Shown here in pieces: positions 23,957-37,139 of a DNA stretch of 64,000 bases (positions are counted from its first letter, which is position 1; each line of letters begins with the position of its first letter). Under the pieces are notes generated by a model. That model was not told the DNA's origin and did not search any database. It worked only from the letters and a program-made list of their open reading frames with translations. The stretch spans positions 17,825,001 through 17,889,000 of the forward strand of contig OX344763.1 in assembly GCA_947034895.1 (NCBI GenBank), read 5' to 3'. The stretch is from Rhytidiadelphus loreus. Lineage: Eukaryota > Streptophyta > Bryopsida > Hypnales > Hylocomiaceae. Both the position numbers and the translations under genes were made by a program.

Positions 23957-24443
23957 AGCATTTCGGGACCCGGGGAGGACACTTCCTACGTTTTAGCAAC
24001 CCACGTGTGGCAGAAAAAGTCATACATGTAATACACCTTAAAATTTAAATTTTTTTTCAAAAAAAAAATTATAGATAGATTTTATTACTTTAGAAAAAAA
24101 AAATTGGAAAATGAAAAAAAAATTCTATAGAATAGTTTTCTATTGAAAGTTTATTTTGGTTGAACATTGATGCAATAGTCATCTTCATTTGAGCTCTATA
24201 AATATTTTAGATGGAGAACATGCCATTTTAGTTCATTCTTCAACCCTTTCTAGACAATATATCTTATGTTATTTGGAATTGAAATTTTTGTCAATAGAAA
24301 CCTTTAATCATTGTTAAACAAAACTCAAAATTTTAGAATGAAATTATAGTTTATTCAAGGTGTATTACACGTATTACTTTTTCCGCCGCCACACGTGGGT
24401 ATTCCAAATGTAGTGAGAGTGTCCTCTCCGTGTTTCAGGACTT
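23957..24443. mobile_element. MITE-like element with ~95-bp inverted ends
   Basis: The left arm reads gaggacacttcctac ... acccacgtgtggcag and then aatacacc. The right arm, on the minus strand, reads gaggacactctcac ... acccacgtgtggcgg and then aatacacc. The arms are about 80% alike. The centre (24040-24350) is AT-rich and non-coding. No clear target duplication was found. The long arms recall Mutator-type MITEs, but this is not settled. Confidence 0.55.
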
Positions 24444-24563
24444 TTGGAGTTCACACCACATGGTGAACTCCATGCGGAAGTTACATTAAAAGATTTTCTA
24501 CAGCAGTTAAGGGCTGCAAGTTCCCTGACATTTCCCTACGTCGGGAACTCTACCACGTAGCCC

Positions 24564-24594
24564 GCTGACGTGGTCAAGAGACGACCACGTCAGC
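24564..24594. repeat. Short perfect hairpin (12-bp arms)
   Basis: GCTGACGTGGTC and its complement GACCACGTCAGC are separated by seven bases. It lies between the MITE and an AT-rich tract. It contains ACGT cores of the kind bound by plant bZIP factors, but nothing shows that it acts as an enhancer here. Confidence 0.45.
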
Positions 24595-24779
24595 AGATAT
24601 AAAAAAATTATTTTTTTTGAAAAAAAAAAAATTAATATTTTTTATTCTTCATTTTAATATTTAAAAAAAAATTAAATTTAAATTAAATTAAATTTTTTTA
24701 TCATCATTTTTATTATTTTTTATCCAGACCGCACAGGCTAGTTCCTAGCAACAGGAACCAACCTGAAATGGCCCTCCTG

Positions 24780-25075
24780 AAGGCCTGATTCTCATCTGAT
24801 GTCTACCTCCACGGTGCCATTCGCATCAAAAAACCGCCGGACTCTCCAATCAACACCTCCATATGGTATAGTCATCTCGTTCTACACAAATATAGATTCG
24901 CTATAAGCAAGTCTCACCTTATGGTCAACTGCGATGACGAGTAACTCTCCTCCCTCGTCATGTTCAATATCTTCCACCCAATCTACTTGCTCGTCGATAA
25001 AATCTGGAATTAAATCACTTGGGATTCTCTTACCCAAGAAGGGCCTTTCACTTCGAAGGTGCACCGGTATAACGA
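24780..25075 (-). pseudogene. Unidentified protein fragment with two in-frame stops
   Basis: The minus-strand frame 25064-24882 (RPFLGKRIPSDLIPDFIDEQ, VDWVEDIEHDEGGELLV) continues past a TAG with NEMTIPYGGVDWRVRRFFDA and NGTVEVDI. Coherent composition across stops suggests a real but dead coding sequence. I do not recognise the family. It lies upstream of gag on the same strand, so it may belong to the gypsy element or to an older insertion. Confidence 0.35.
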
Positions 25076-26826
25076 TGCTAGTGTCTGATGACTTAGAAAC
25101 ATGTTCTTAGCAAATGGTGTCCCGCTCCTAGTATAACACGGCCTCCTAAGCGGATCCAGCTTTTACATATAAAACAAATTTTATATGTAAAGTTGTCAAG
25201 CCTCGTGTGTCCCTTCTACAGCCTCGCAATAAATCGTGGGTGGCACCTCTATGTTAAGGAAACCAAGTGTTAAAGAATCCCAAACACTAGATGTTCACTT
25301 AAGCCACCAACCTTATTCCCACTGCCACGTGGTGTGGAACAAGTAATACTTAGTTTGAAACTCGATAAAGATCAATGAAAATGTTGGCAATTGAATTGCA
25401 CCCTTGAAGATGTGTCTTACCACTTCTCGGCGTTGACCCTCGTTCTTCAACACCACTGCCACTCGTAGGATGACCAAATCGACTACCTCCACACGCCTCC
25501 TTGTCCGACTCAACGGTGCTCCAATCACTGGTAACTCCGCTCGTAAGTTCCGAATGATGTACATTTGTGAGCCCCAAATTCGTCACTTGGAACTCATAGT
25601 TTTTTTTTTTTAGTTTATTACAAATTAAGGCATAAAATACTACGAAAAGCCCAAAAAAGAGTGTAGAACCAAAATACGTATGTCACGTACTAGTATAGCG
25701 TTTGTTCATAAATAGCCTTTTACCCCTAGATTATCCACGAACCCCACTTGTATATAGGTTAGAACCCGTAAATAGTGGGAAACAATATGGCTACCAGGAA
25801 CTTACCCGAAATAGCCCAAATATCCAATGCATGTGACCGTGATAGGCTAAATTGGTCCTAGGAAAGTTAGGGAAGTCCCCACATAAATCTCCAAAGATAG
25901 GTTCTGGTTTCCTCATTTCATCGACGAAATATTAGGAACCCCCACTTGTTAGCTTGTAGGTATTACTTGTCCAAGACAGGCCACATGAAGGAATCTACGG
26001 CCGCTGGATAGTGTTCTTAGATCTGGAACATGTTGGGGTATCCACAACGAAATCCGTTCGCCAAGATTCCCTTACGTGTGAAAGATTCTCTGACTGCCAG
26101 TAATTCAAATGAAGTCAGTTTTCGCCTCGCCACCAATTGTGTACCAAATTAGCCCAAGACTTGGCACGTGGCTTGAGACATTCCATGAGAGGTTCCCCCA
26201 AAAGTCTCAGTTTTTTCTGATCTCTAGAGGATCTTTTTCCGAGCGGTCAACCGCTAAAAGCCACGACAGGAAATTTGTATAAATTACCTAGGCAGCGGTA
26301 AAATCTCACTAAAAATTAGATTAGCATCTTTTATGTTAATAACGTGCTCCAACAAATTTCATGGTGTTTCAATAGTGGGAAGCAGCCGAAATCATCAACA
26401 TTTCCCCAATTATTAATTACGACAAGATCTTTGCGAGGTTGACCGGCATCCTGGGAGCATACGAAGTCGGAACGAAGACATCAAGGAGTCTTTTCTTACT
26501 CCCTAGAGCCTCTTCAACAACCCTAGCTAGTTACCTAGGCCAAAAGAGGTAAACTCCAAAAGTTATTTTTTTACCCTTTTAATTGGCTCTAGTTGGCGTT
26601 AGTTTCCGATGGGTTTTTCGCGATAGAAATAGGGGTAGGGGGTCTTCTAGAATAAAAATGGCCTTCTGAAGCCATTGGTGCAATTCGTTTGCAATTCGGA
26701 GTTAAATTCCAAAAGTTAGAAGTTAGGACCAGCGTAAAACCCCAAATTAGGTGAAAATCTCAAGAGATAAGGATGAAAATCCGGATGGATGAGATTACTA
26801 GTTGAGGGGGGGGCCCCTTGGAAACC

Positions 26827-26834
26827 TATAAAAA
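26827..26834 (+). promoter_or_regulatory. TATA box of solo LTR B
   Basis: TATAAAAA is followed by ggggcccttctccctccc, matching the arrangement in LTR A on its own strand. A related TATATAAG plus gcccttcc occurs in LTR C. Confidence 0.65.
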
Positions 26835-27679
26835 GGGGCCCTTCTCCCTCCCAAAACACCCCCAATACTTGTTTTGGGTCCGTTGGTCCAAGCTCTTTTT
26901 GTTTTGACAATTTGGCCAAAACTCCCTACGGTGTTTTCGGAGCACTTTTGGCTCCAATTGTTGTTCTATTTGCAGTTTGGAGGGTTGTGGGGGTCCTTCT
27001 TAGTCTTTGGAGTCATTGTGCTTGGTGCCTTTAGTCTTTACATTGGTGTCTTTATTTAGTATTGGCAACTTAAGTCCCCGTGACTTTGTGTTGTTGTGCC
27101 TATATTGGTTGTCAAGTCGTGTTGCTAGTCTTCCTTGGTGTCTTGTACTAACCCTAGAGCAAACCTCCACCGTACCTTGGCGATGCCGCTTTAGAGGACT
27201 TCTAGTGCCATCCTTTCTTTGTTATGCTAACCGTCTATTACTAACTACGGGTCATTTCGGTTGGTGTCACTAATCCAAGGCTTCCATACCACATCGAGTC
27301 TAGTCCATATGTCTTGTCAGGAAAAGAGTGGGGTGGTGCCCTTTGGGTAACTAAGACCCTACCTTTCCTTGTGCAGTCCATTCCTAAATTGTGTATTAAA
27401 GGGCCATGCAAACGGCGGAGTTTTGAACCTACAAGGGCAAGCGAGTCCTAAATTTGGTGTTAAAACCAAATTGACAGCGAAGCTTTGCATCTACCCCACG
27501 GTTAATTCCAATGTTTAATTTCCAGAACGCGTTGGAAACTAGCCAAAGTTTAGCATCCAAAATAGAGTCGTCTAAATTGCAAGGGTCATGGTTGGCCAAT
27601 TTTTCTAGTACTAACGGGTAAAGGGTGGGCAGTCGCTATGCGTAATTAGAATTTCTACTTTTTTTTATCGTGTTGTTAA

Positions 27680-28020
27680 TTTTTTTCCAAGGCGCTAGCG
27701 GGCCTAGGCCACCAGCCCAAGCAACCAGCCTAAGCCAGCCAACCCGAGCGGCAACCCAAGCCAGCCAGCCCGACGACAGCCAAAGCCAACGCCCGAGCGA
27801 CCAACTTGAGCCAACACCGAGTGACCAGCAAAGGAGGTCGGGCCAGTTGGGAAGAAGGGGGTTCGGGCCAGTTGGGGAGAGGGGATTCGGGCCAGTTGGG
27901 AAGAGGGGGAATTAGACCAGTTGGGAGAGGGGGAATTAGACCAGTCCGGGAAAGCAAGTTGGGTCTAGTAGTTGAAGGGCAAATCGGGGTCCAGCAGTTG
28001 GGGGCAATTGGGCTTAGTGT
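27680..28020. repeat. Minisatellite in solo LTR B
   Basis: Units such as 'gggccagttgggaagagggg' are repeated from about 27840 to 27960, preceded by agcca/gcccgag repeats. It occupies the same place in the LTR as the array in copy A, but with different repeat numbers. Confidence 0.65.
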
Positions 28021-29295
28021 AGCAAGGGTGAAGGGAAAAAAATTAGACTAGGGAAAGCGACTAAAATAGAGTGAGTAGAGGTAGCATAGAGAGGGGAAAA
28101 GTGAGAGTAGATGTCATCAACTAGGCTTAGAAGTAGACGAAAACCTGCATCAAACACCACACGAGCCATCATCGGAAGCAAGAGACCTCTCCTAACCACT
28201 CTCTCCATCACCATATGCCACCAACTCCAAAAGCAAGGAAGAAGGAGGAAGAAAAGGCTTAGATAGGAGAGAGAAGACATAGTAAAGATAAGAGGGAAAT
28301 CCCCCCACCTATGGGGATAAACTTACGCGCACGGAAACTCGTTCGGGCGTAAGTGGTAGTTAACTTGTAGGTTGACTTCTAAGTGAGTAGGAGACAAACC
28401 AACTACCCTCCATCAATGGGGCACGGAAGTTGAGGTAAAAGAAAAGAGAAGCAAAAGAAATCCCCTCAAGGAAAAATGTTACATCTTTAAGCGATAAAGA
28501 AAAAGACTTACTTCCCCCAACTTGGGGGCTCATCCATCACGCGTCCACCATGGGGGAAGGGGGAGATCTAACAAGGTTGATTATGGATCATCAAGCCAGG
28601 GTACAATCCTAACTCATCCTCTAGAAATCCAATTGCTAGGGTCCAAGGCCGTAGGAAGGCCGAGGGCTAGGTGTCACTAGGACCCCATTCAGGTCAGGTT
28701 TGAATAGATAAACTTAGAGTAGGCCCCGGGAGGTTTCCGAAAATATAAGACACGTAGAAATCCGAGCTAGGACGCCCGAGATATCGACGGATGAAGTTTA
28801 GAGCGCAAGATGGATGAAACCTAGGGTTTCTCATCCATCCAAGACAACCTTAGGAGTTAGGTAGATTAGAGAAATTCAGGCCCATAGGCAAAATTCCGCA
28901 TTTAATTGAAATTAGGAGTCCATAGGAAACCGTGGATGAAGTTTGGATAATCGTGGTAAGAACTTCATCCGCCCAAAGTAGACCGCCAGAGTGTCCAAAT
29001 CAGATGAGTCTTAGGTTTTTAGAAATGGCGTGAGGTGATCTTCTACCTTAGGACCATAGAGTAAACTTTAGGAATAGAAAGCGCAAAACCTAACATCGCA
29101 AGATAATCAATCTAAGAACCCATTAGGACCACAATTAGAGAGTCACGATTAGGAACTTAGCAAAAAAGATCCATTGCTTGGAAGGCACAATGGATTGACG
29201 CTTAGACACCCTTAGAATAGAAAACCGCTATAGAACTAGAACTTGGTTGTGTTCGCCGATTTACCAAGGGTGGATAAATAAGCGCCCACAACATC

Positions 29296-30499
29296 CCATA
29301 CTGTTGAGTCCAAAATTTGATGGCCTTTGGACTTAAAATTTTAGTACTTGATTGCCTAAATGATTGGACTCCAATCCAATCACGAGCCAATGGTTAGAGT
29401 ACAAATGATAGAGTTGCTTCTTGAGGTTGATGTCTTAGAGGAGATTCACTAGATGACCCTACGTGAAGAGTTTGGAAGGATTCAAGAACCCCATGGAGGT
29501 CATCTATAGTCAAGAGAATTTGCACTTCTTCTTCTTTCGTGCTTCCAACTAGTATGAGCCTAAAAGGCTTAGGAACACCAAGCAAACCCAAACAGAAATA
29601 TCAACAATATGTTGTGATCAAGCAACTAATCAAATTTAAGGAATGAACCCTAAATTCTCATATATAAACTGGTGACTAGTACACACCGCCAAATACACCC
29701 TATATAAGCTCTAGCTAATAATTGTTAGGCTAACTCCACTTAGCTACTATCAAACTAGAAAAAAATTTGAAAATTTGTCATCCGATTGCGGTTGAGATAT
29801 TTGCAACCAACCATGGCAATAGCCAATAACAGCTTCAACCTCATGAAAAAATCGTGCATATATAAAGCGCTGCAATATCGTGTCATGGTCATCATTTCAA
29901 CACTCCAATGTGACAAACAGTGTCAACTCTATACATAGTCGATGTGCTATTATGCCAAATTGGCCTACATCTGCGCACTGTGCTTATGCCAATTCTGCCT
30001 GCCATATCTCTCAGAACTCAGGCTCAGAGTATTGTAGTCCTCGTGTTAGCAATCGTTCTAAAATGAATCTGAACAATGCTGCGATAAAATCTGCCTTCTG
30101 CAACCACTCTTCATGCCCTGACAACGCACGCCACTCTAGTGGGCAGTTGCAAGAAACACTTCATGTTTTTCGTTCAAAACTGCGTCTTTTGGTCATAGGA
30201 TTGGCAATACTATGCAATACTACTAATACTATGTTTTAGAAGCGCCCCGACAAATCTGCACCGTTGATTGAAGGCGCTTGCAGATCTACACCGTTGATTT
30301 AGTACTATGTTGTACTATACAGTACTACAGACTACTACGAAGTACTGCAGAAGCCACTAGGAGCAGAAAATAGCAAAAAAGGGGTCTGTAGAGATTTTCA
30401 TTTTTAATAATTTAAAAAAAATTCAAAAAAATTCCTTTAAAAAAGACATTTTGCTAGAGAAGATTGTGCTTGTATTGCACCAAAAAATTCATGAAGGTT
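29296..30499. other. Non-coding repeat-derived DNA between LTR B and the second CACTA-type copy
   Basis: No coherent protein was found. The motif 'tctgcaccgttgatt' with 'tctacaccgttgatt' is repeated near 30255-30300, beside several short 'tactac' palindromic pieces. This suggests an old transposon end that cannot be named. Confidence 0.3.
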
Positions 30500-32219
30500 C
30501 ACTACTAGAAAAAACAGGGTATAAATGACTGCAAAGAATGAATGCATAGGTCATAGGAGTCATTGTGGACAAAGATGACTACACTGTGATTTTGGCCCCT
30601 AAAGTCATAGTGGACTAGTCATTTTTATAAAAGACTATCATAGTATTATCACCATCCATTGTGAGCTTGGATGGGGTTTTGGATGAAACTTCTAAACTGG
30701 TAAAGAAAAAAGAAGTTTAGGGAAATGACTCCTATATTGTCACATGGCCGGTCATTCTAAAGTCATCCTATAGTCACAAATGAGCCCTTTTTTAATCTTT
30801 TTTTGAAATCTATGATTATATTTTGAAATCTATGAAATTTGAATATTATTTTTTGAAATCTAGGATTATATTCTAAAATCTAGGAAATGTGAATATTATT
30901 TTTTGAAATCTAGGATTATATTATGAAATCTAGGAAATGTAAATATTTTTCTTCTAAAATCTAGGATTGTATTCTAAAATCTAGGAAATGTGAATATTTT
31001 TTTCTGAAATTTAGGATTATATTCTAAAATCTAGGAAATGTGAATATTATTTTCAAGTTGTGGTGAAATATGTAAAATGAATACACCATATACCGAACAC
31101 CATACACCATATACAAATACTTGATTCATACACCATATACAAATACATGATTCATACACCATATACAAATACATGATACACAATACACTATATTTTGCAT
31201 ATGTGCCAAATGGATTTTCAAGCCAATTAGTATGTGAATACAAATAGTTCAAATAACAAGCGTTTTCTACAAGTGAGGTGGTAGGGAGGCAAGACAAACC
31301 ATGTGGGATTTGTAAAATGTTGATGCAATAGTAGAGTAGTGATGTGAAAGTCATTACGTAGTCGTGTTAAAGTAAATCGCAATCAAAATAGTAGAGTAGT
31401 GACACGGAAGTCATTATGTAATCACCTTAGAGTAAATTTTAGTCAAAATATAGTCACACAATTTACTCACTTTTGACTATGGCCTTCACAATGGAATTGA
31501 TTAAGTCCAAATTAGAAGTTTAACAATGTTGTGAACAAAAATCAAGGGATGAAACATAGACATTGTGAAAGTTATCAACCTAGTTCTATAAAAATTAGAA
31601 CCAAAAATTGTTTTTTTATCTTTTAGAGGTGCTAAATGTCATCTAAATTTTAGTTTTTGGCCTTTGCATTGTCAATTTAATTTTTAATTTTTTTAATTTT
31701 TTTGAAAAAAGCATTAGTAAATAGTGAATAAAAATAAAAATAAAAATAAGTCTCCAAGAGTGCATCATTTTAACCCCTACAGGAGCAAGGCCTTTCTTCT
31801 ACCAAAGAAACATTGAAAACTGTCATTTCTGTAGCAAAGAGTAAAAAAGAATTTAAAATATTTTTCTTTGACATCTAACCGTAGGATCTTACACCCAACT
31901 AGTATTAAAAAGTGTGGAAAAATTTTCAGAATTTTTGACCGCATAGATTGCAAGATATTTGCATTTAAAGTGGGAAAAAACAAGTTTTTTAGCACATTGT
32001 GGGACTAGATAAAGACAACACATTCCGGATGTAAAAATGTGGATGAAGACTCTCTGCCACTAAGTCGTCATCTTGTAGTCGCGAATGTGACTCTGAAATG
32101 ACTCTAACGATGACAACCCCAAACCCTTGGTGCAATTAGGGAACACGAGTCATATTCAAGTTGTTCCAGACAAGCAATCATTCTTCTATGGTTACATTTA
32201 CCCCCATTTCCTTGTAGTG
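30500..32219. mobile_element. CACTA-type non-autonomous element, copy 2 (1,720 bp)
   Basis: The left end is CACTACTAGAAAAAACAGGG and the right end, on the minus strand, is CACTACAAGGAAATGGGG. From the minisatellite to the right end it differs from copy 1 (18072-20062) by only a few bases. It has about five ~50-bp minisatellite units. It carries a segment of about 72 bases (near 31423-31494) missing from copy 1. Flanks GTT and GAA show no target duplication. No gene lies inside. Confidence 0.75.
30790..31050. repeat. Minisatellite, ~50-bp unit, about 5 copies
   Basis: This is the same unit as at 18380-18970, with fewer copies. The copy-number difference is the main length difference between the two CACTA-type elements. 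Confidence 0.75.
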
Positions 32220-34891
32220 GAAATTTTTTCCCTCTTCGTAGCTTTTGCACAAAGGAAGGTCACTTTGACCCCATGTGTGCAATCAACATGATGTTATTTT
32301 CATAAAAACTCATTGTCAACCCTTTAAGTGTTAGTAGACCTCCGACATATCCAATTTGTGGCTTCAAATTTGCATTTTTGGATCAGAAATAGGACTAAAA
32401 ACATCCAAAATGGCCAAGATAGACACCTAATCAGGGGCAGGTTAAAAATAATAAACTAATTTTTTTTAAATTTTAAAAATCACTCAAGGTCTACAACTTT
32501 AGTATCTACCTTCATTCCGAATTTCATGCCAAATGGACAAACAATGCAAAAGTTATGAGCAAAAAGCCAATTTTTAAGGGCAAGGGGATAAGAAATATAA
32601 CAAGTGTTTCTTGCAATCACCCTAGTGGTCTCACATCTCTGGATTGGGCAACCGCCTGTGATCTAGTAGTAACCATGAGTAGGCAATGCCCCTAAATCCT
32701 AAAACTCCCTAAGAAGATCCCAAAACATCTACAATCACCAACTCTCACAAACAATTGTCGTTTTGTTTCTTTTTAACCAAAAATGGGCCTTAAGTGCCTT
32801 GGCAAGCCTTACCTGGGTGACCATTTGAACCAGTCACCAAGCCTCGAATAACCAATGACCATCGGTCACTTGCCTAGTTGTACCGGTCGCCTTGGTCATC
32901 AAGACTCCAATCAGCTGAACAGCCCAATGCTCGCCCAAATCCGTCTTTTATTTGTTCGAAATTGTTCTCTTTATGTTCCTCCCGCACTTCTCCTAAATCT
33001 CCTTCACAACTTCAGAAATTCTTTCAAAACATTACCACGCCTTGTGTTCTATACATGGCAGTTGAAATGCTTAGGAAGACAAGACTCCTATCTTCTTCCA
33101 ATTCAAAGGTCCAAAACCAGCGTCCACAGTGTCTGCCTCCAGTACTATCGCATCCAAGATTCTATTGACGTAACAGATGTATGAGCAATCATATGCGGAG
33201 GTTTCTCAGTCTCCCAAGGTATTGCCCATGACTCTTGACCTAGATCCAATTTCTTCGACTAAACTTTCGTAGGCACATGAATCACCTCTAATTGGCGATC
33301 GTTGCAAACTGCAAATATTTCGTCATTGTTATCGTCTTGCGAATAAAATTGAGCAACCTTGCCAATGGAAATTTGGACTGCACTTGATCATTTTAGGATT
33401 TGTAATTCCTCCTTCATTGCTGCAGCTGAAGCTAGGGCATCCCAAAGACGATCGTCTTTCTCATCACCCGCTCTTATTGCATCCAATACCTCTTGGTCCT
33501 TGAAAGACAACTCTAGAGATAGACGCTCTAATTTCTTTTGCTGAAACTACGGGATGTGTTGGGAAGAAGACCGAGCTGCTAACTACTTTCGTAGATCAAA
33601 AACTTCAGAATCCGCTTGTTGGAGCTTGGACTGCAATATCAAAATAGTCCCATTTCTCTCAGCCACCTGTTCATTGATTGTATGCAACCCAATGTCCGTA
33701 TGAACACCAAAAATACCATTCGCTATTTGATTTGAAGCACTCATAGCCCCATTCACTTACTTTGTTCTACAAATGCACCATGTAGGTTGCACTCCTAGCT
33801 ACTCTTCAAAAAAAAAACAAGAATACTAACTACAACACTGCAGCTCTCAACCGACGACCACAGATTTTTCCTCTCCGAAAATATATTAAAAAATGGACAC
33901 CCTCAAACCTGCGAGACCACCGGTCTTCATCATGTAGCGGAAGAGGCAAAACAGAAACAAACTTCCTCCTCGTGAAGTCTCTCCCCACCCCTTGTGGATG
34001 GCCCAATTTCAAGACCTAACTTAGAGTGTTTGTAGGAGAGAGATAGTCTTTTCCCCTAAAGTTTTGGGACTCCCTTAGGTGGCTCATTCCTAACCCACCC
34101 TTTTCTAATCCTAATCCCTAAAGCAAAGCCAATAATGCACCTAACTTTCAAATATGGGTTTATGACCCATTTTCAAGGCTAAAACCCCCTAAACCCGTGG
34201 ATATGGTGTCTAAGCTCCAACTTTGCTTGCAATTCAGCAGACACAAAACACCTCAAAAACACTTCAAAACTCATTTTTCTACTACTTTGGGTGTCAATTT
34301 TCATTGCGCGTGCACCTATAAACATAGTGAGATCTTTTTCAAGTAATAAAATGTGAGGAAAAGCTACTAAAGAAACTGGAAAATATTCACAACAAATTAC
34401 AAAGTCAAGTCAATGTCATTCTTGAAGAATGGTCAAATGTTTGGATGAAGCTCGCGAGGCAAAACCTCTCACTCCATCACATGGAAGATTCAACTTGAAA
34501 AAGATGAGTCTCCAACAACTCCACGTCGAGGTCAAAGGGTTTGAGGTCCCCAAACGAGATGCCAAATTTCCGTTGGCATCTCGAGTGCTCCAAGCCTCAT
34601 TGAACACTTCCTTGACTCCGTAAATGTCGCCCTGATACGGAATCAACACCCACGTGCCTCTCATGACACCCTAAACCCTAAAACATAATCTCCAAACTAG
34701 AAACTTTCACCTTCCAATCTTCTTAACCATATTTGGTCTTGTTCTATCTGGTCTTTTTTCTAGCATGGATTTTTGCTGAAATTTTTAGCCTATGGGCACT
34801 AAGTGAAGCAAAAGTCAATTTTAAGGTGATTTTAGGTTTTCGAACAATTATAAGTACCTAACTAAGACAAAGCAAAAAAAAATAGCACAAG
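32220..34891 (-). other. Decayed retroelement-like DNA with a gag-like coiled-coil remnant
   Basis: On the minus strand about 33780-33180 reads as a coherent protein broken by stops. It includes ERNGTILILQSKLQQADSEV, then LERLSLELSFKDQEVLDAI and DEKDDRLWDALASAAAMKEE, an amphipathic helical region like the N-terminus of some plant gag proteins. A further minus-strand frame at 34664-34416 has no recognised family. No zinc knuckle, RT or LTR was found with it. The rest is AT-rich. Confidence 0.35.
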
Positions 34892-36455
34892 GAGTTTGTG
34901 AGCCCTCAAGTTGGCACTTGGAACTCTGAACTTATTTTTCGCGATTTTTAGTTAATTTTTGAGTGAAAAATAGGAAAAAACATATAAAAATACAATTATT
35001 GTGGGTTTTGGTAGAAGTCCCTACCAAAGAGGTGTGTCATGGCCTTAAATGTGTGAAACACGTAAGACGTTACATTTTCACTAATTTTAGGTCTTATTAG
35101 TAGAAATAAGTAATTAAGTTAGTAATTCTGAGCGATGTGAGAATTTGAGAGTTAACCAGTCCTAGTGTCTTGTTCATGTAATACAACAGCTATAAGTATA
35201 CATGTAACAAACTGGTTAAAAATTAGAGTCTAGTCCGAGTCAGTCCAAATCAAACTCGAAAGAGTTAGATTTATTGTTTGCAGGTAATTTGAGAAATACA
35301 TTCATTCACAGATCAAGATGGAGGAAATGATGATTGGAACATACAGAGAGGTGCTTTTCTAAGTCAAAGCATGCCAGGAGGTCAAATAGAAGCCCAATCA
35401 TCCAAGATTCCCCCGGTATCAAGAATAATTTCCCCCGGGGGTGGAAATTGTTAAAGAATTGCTAAAAATAGCATTCTTATTGGAGATTTGGTTTTGCCCT
35501 TAGTTGATAGACATCTTGTAGAAGATTGCCCAAAAGTTTCGGGATTTTACAAAACTCCACGATGACTCCATGGGAAGTCAATCGCTTAAAACCGCATTCG
35601 TAAATTCCTAGAAATTACCAATGTTGCGGTAAAATCTCACTAAAAATTAGGATAGTGTTTTGTGTGCCAATAAAGAGCCCTGTCAAGTTTGAAGACATTC
35701 CGACATTCCCAAGTACCAGAATTAGAATCGACAGCGAATTTTACAAGAATTTACAACTTGGCGGCGGGTTGACCGGCGAACCAGGAGCTAGCGGTGTCCG
35801 AATGGAGCGTTTCAAGGGTCAATTCTTACTTCCACGAATATTCTAAACCATCCAGGACCGACAGTTTCATCAAAAGACGCAAACTCCAAAAGTTAGCTTT
35901 TTAACTTTTGTTCTGAGTTACCGTGACTCAAATTTGCGCTTTAAAACGACTGGAGAGGTAGGGGTAAGGGGTTTCTGAGGCTAATTGGGGTCTTCTGAAC
36001 ACGATGGCGTAGTTTGTTTTCAGTTTCGAGTTGTCCCTCAAAAGATAGAGAGGGTCAGCCCTTAGTTTGACTTTTAAAAGGTAATTTTTGATTAATCTGG
36101 GTTGATTTTGCAAATATCTCTTGTAAAATCGAAGATTGGATTTGCCCAAGATACTTGTCTTGCGTAAGAAGCCATCTTTTGGACTAAAGAAAGCCAATTT
36201 AGAACTAACCCTAGATTAAAACACAAAATATCTCAGTTAATTAGGTAGGTTTTCAAAATATCTTTGGGAAAATCAAATATTTGATTTGGGAAAAGATTCT
36301 AAGGCCATTTAGGGCCTAGAAGGAACTCGCTTGAGAACCTTCCTTCCCATTAAACAAAGATTATTTTGAAAATTCGTTTAGGTAGTTTAGCAAAATATCT
36401 AGATTGAAAGTAAAAGATAATTTACGAACAACTTACCGGGGGGGCCGGGAGCAAG

Positions 36456-36463
36456 TATATAAG
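36456..36463 (+). promoter_or_regulatory. TATA box of solo LTR C
   Basis: TATATAAG is followed by gcccttcc, at the place homologous to the TATA boxes of LTRs A and B. Confidence 0.5.
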
Positions 36464-37139
36464 GCCCTTCCTCGAGGTTGTTCGTGGCCCTCATTCTTTG
36501 TTTCATTCTTGTTGTTGCTCTTGTCGTGCTACCGACACTTGTTGGAGCACTTTTTAAAGCCAAATTTTGGCTAGTTCTTCTATTTTCTTCTATTCTCTTG
36601 TACTTTGAAGGTCCGGAGGGCCCCTTCAAAGCTTTGTTTTCTTTTCTTGTTGAATTTGGAGGCTTCAAGCCCCAAAACTTTGCTTTTCAAAGAGTTTAGG
36701 TGGAGGAAATCCCTTAACTCTAGTATTGTTTGTGTTAACTAACTTATTTCTTGAATTTGGAGGCTTCAAGCCCCAAAACTTTGACATTTTGGGAGTTGTG
36801 GGAGTAGTTCCCAAACTCTAGTTGATATTATTGTTCTTTTAGATATTAACCAACCATTTGTGTGAATTGAGAATAGTCTGTGAACTTAAAACTTTAAAGC
36901 GGCAAAGCTAGACTTTGCCAAAAGGTTTTGAGCATCACCACGTGCCAAAACTCGTTGTATAACGGGTGTTTGGTTTGAATAGTTGCTAATGTTCGGTTAA
37001 ACACTGTCATGTGTACCTCCTTTAGTGATTAAACTTAAAACTTTGCTTTGAATTTTGGAAATTAGTTTTTAATGTTCGGTTAAACACTGTCATGTGTACC
37101 TCCTTTAAGAATTAAGTTTCAAAATACTAGTTTGGATCC

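Larger units (their letters stand above)
25566..29290 (+). mobile_element. Solo LTR B (3,725 bp), giant-LTR family
   Basis: It begins TGTGAGCCCC and ends GCGCCCACA. The flanks are ACATT (25561-25565) and ACATC (29291-29295), a 4/5 target duplication. It is the inverted counterpart of LTR A over its full length, including the block 'gattgacgcttagacaccct' near 29200. It has a TATA box at 26827 and a pyrimidine-rich leader. No internal region accompanies it. Open frames here (for example 27670-28051) are repeat translations. Confidence 0.8.

Noticed and set aside
10371..29290. LTRs A and B as the paired LTRs of the gypsy-methyltransferase element between them
   Set aside because: They lie in opposite orientations and each has its own different target duplication, so they are independent solo LTRs.
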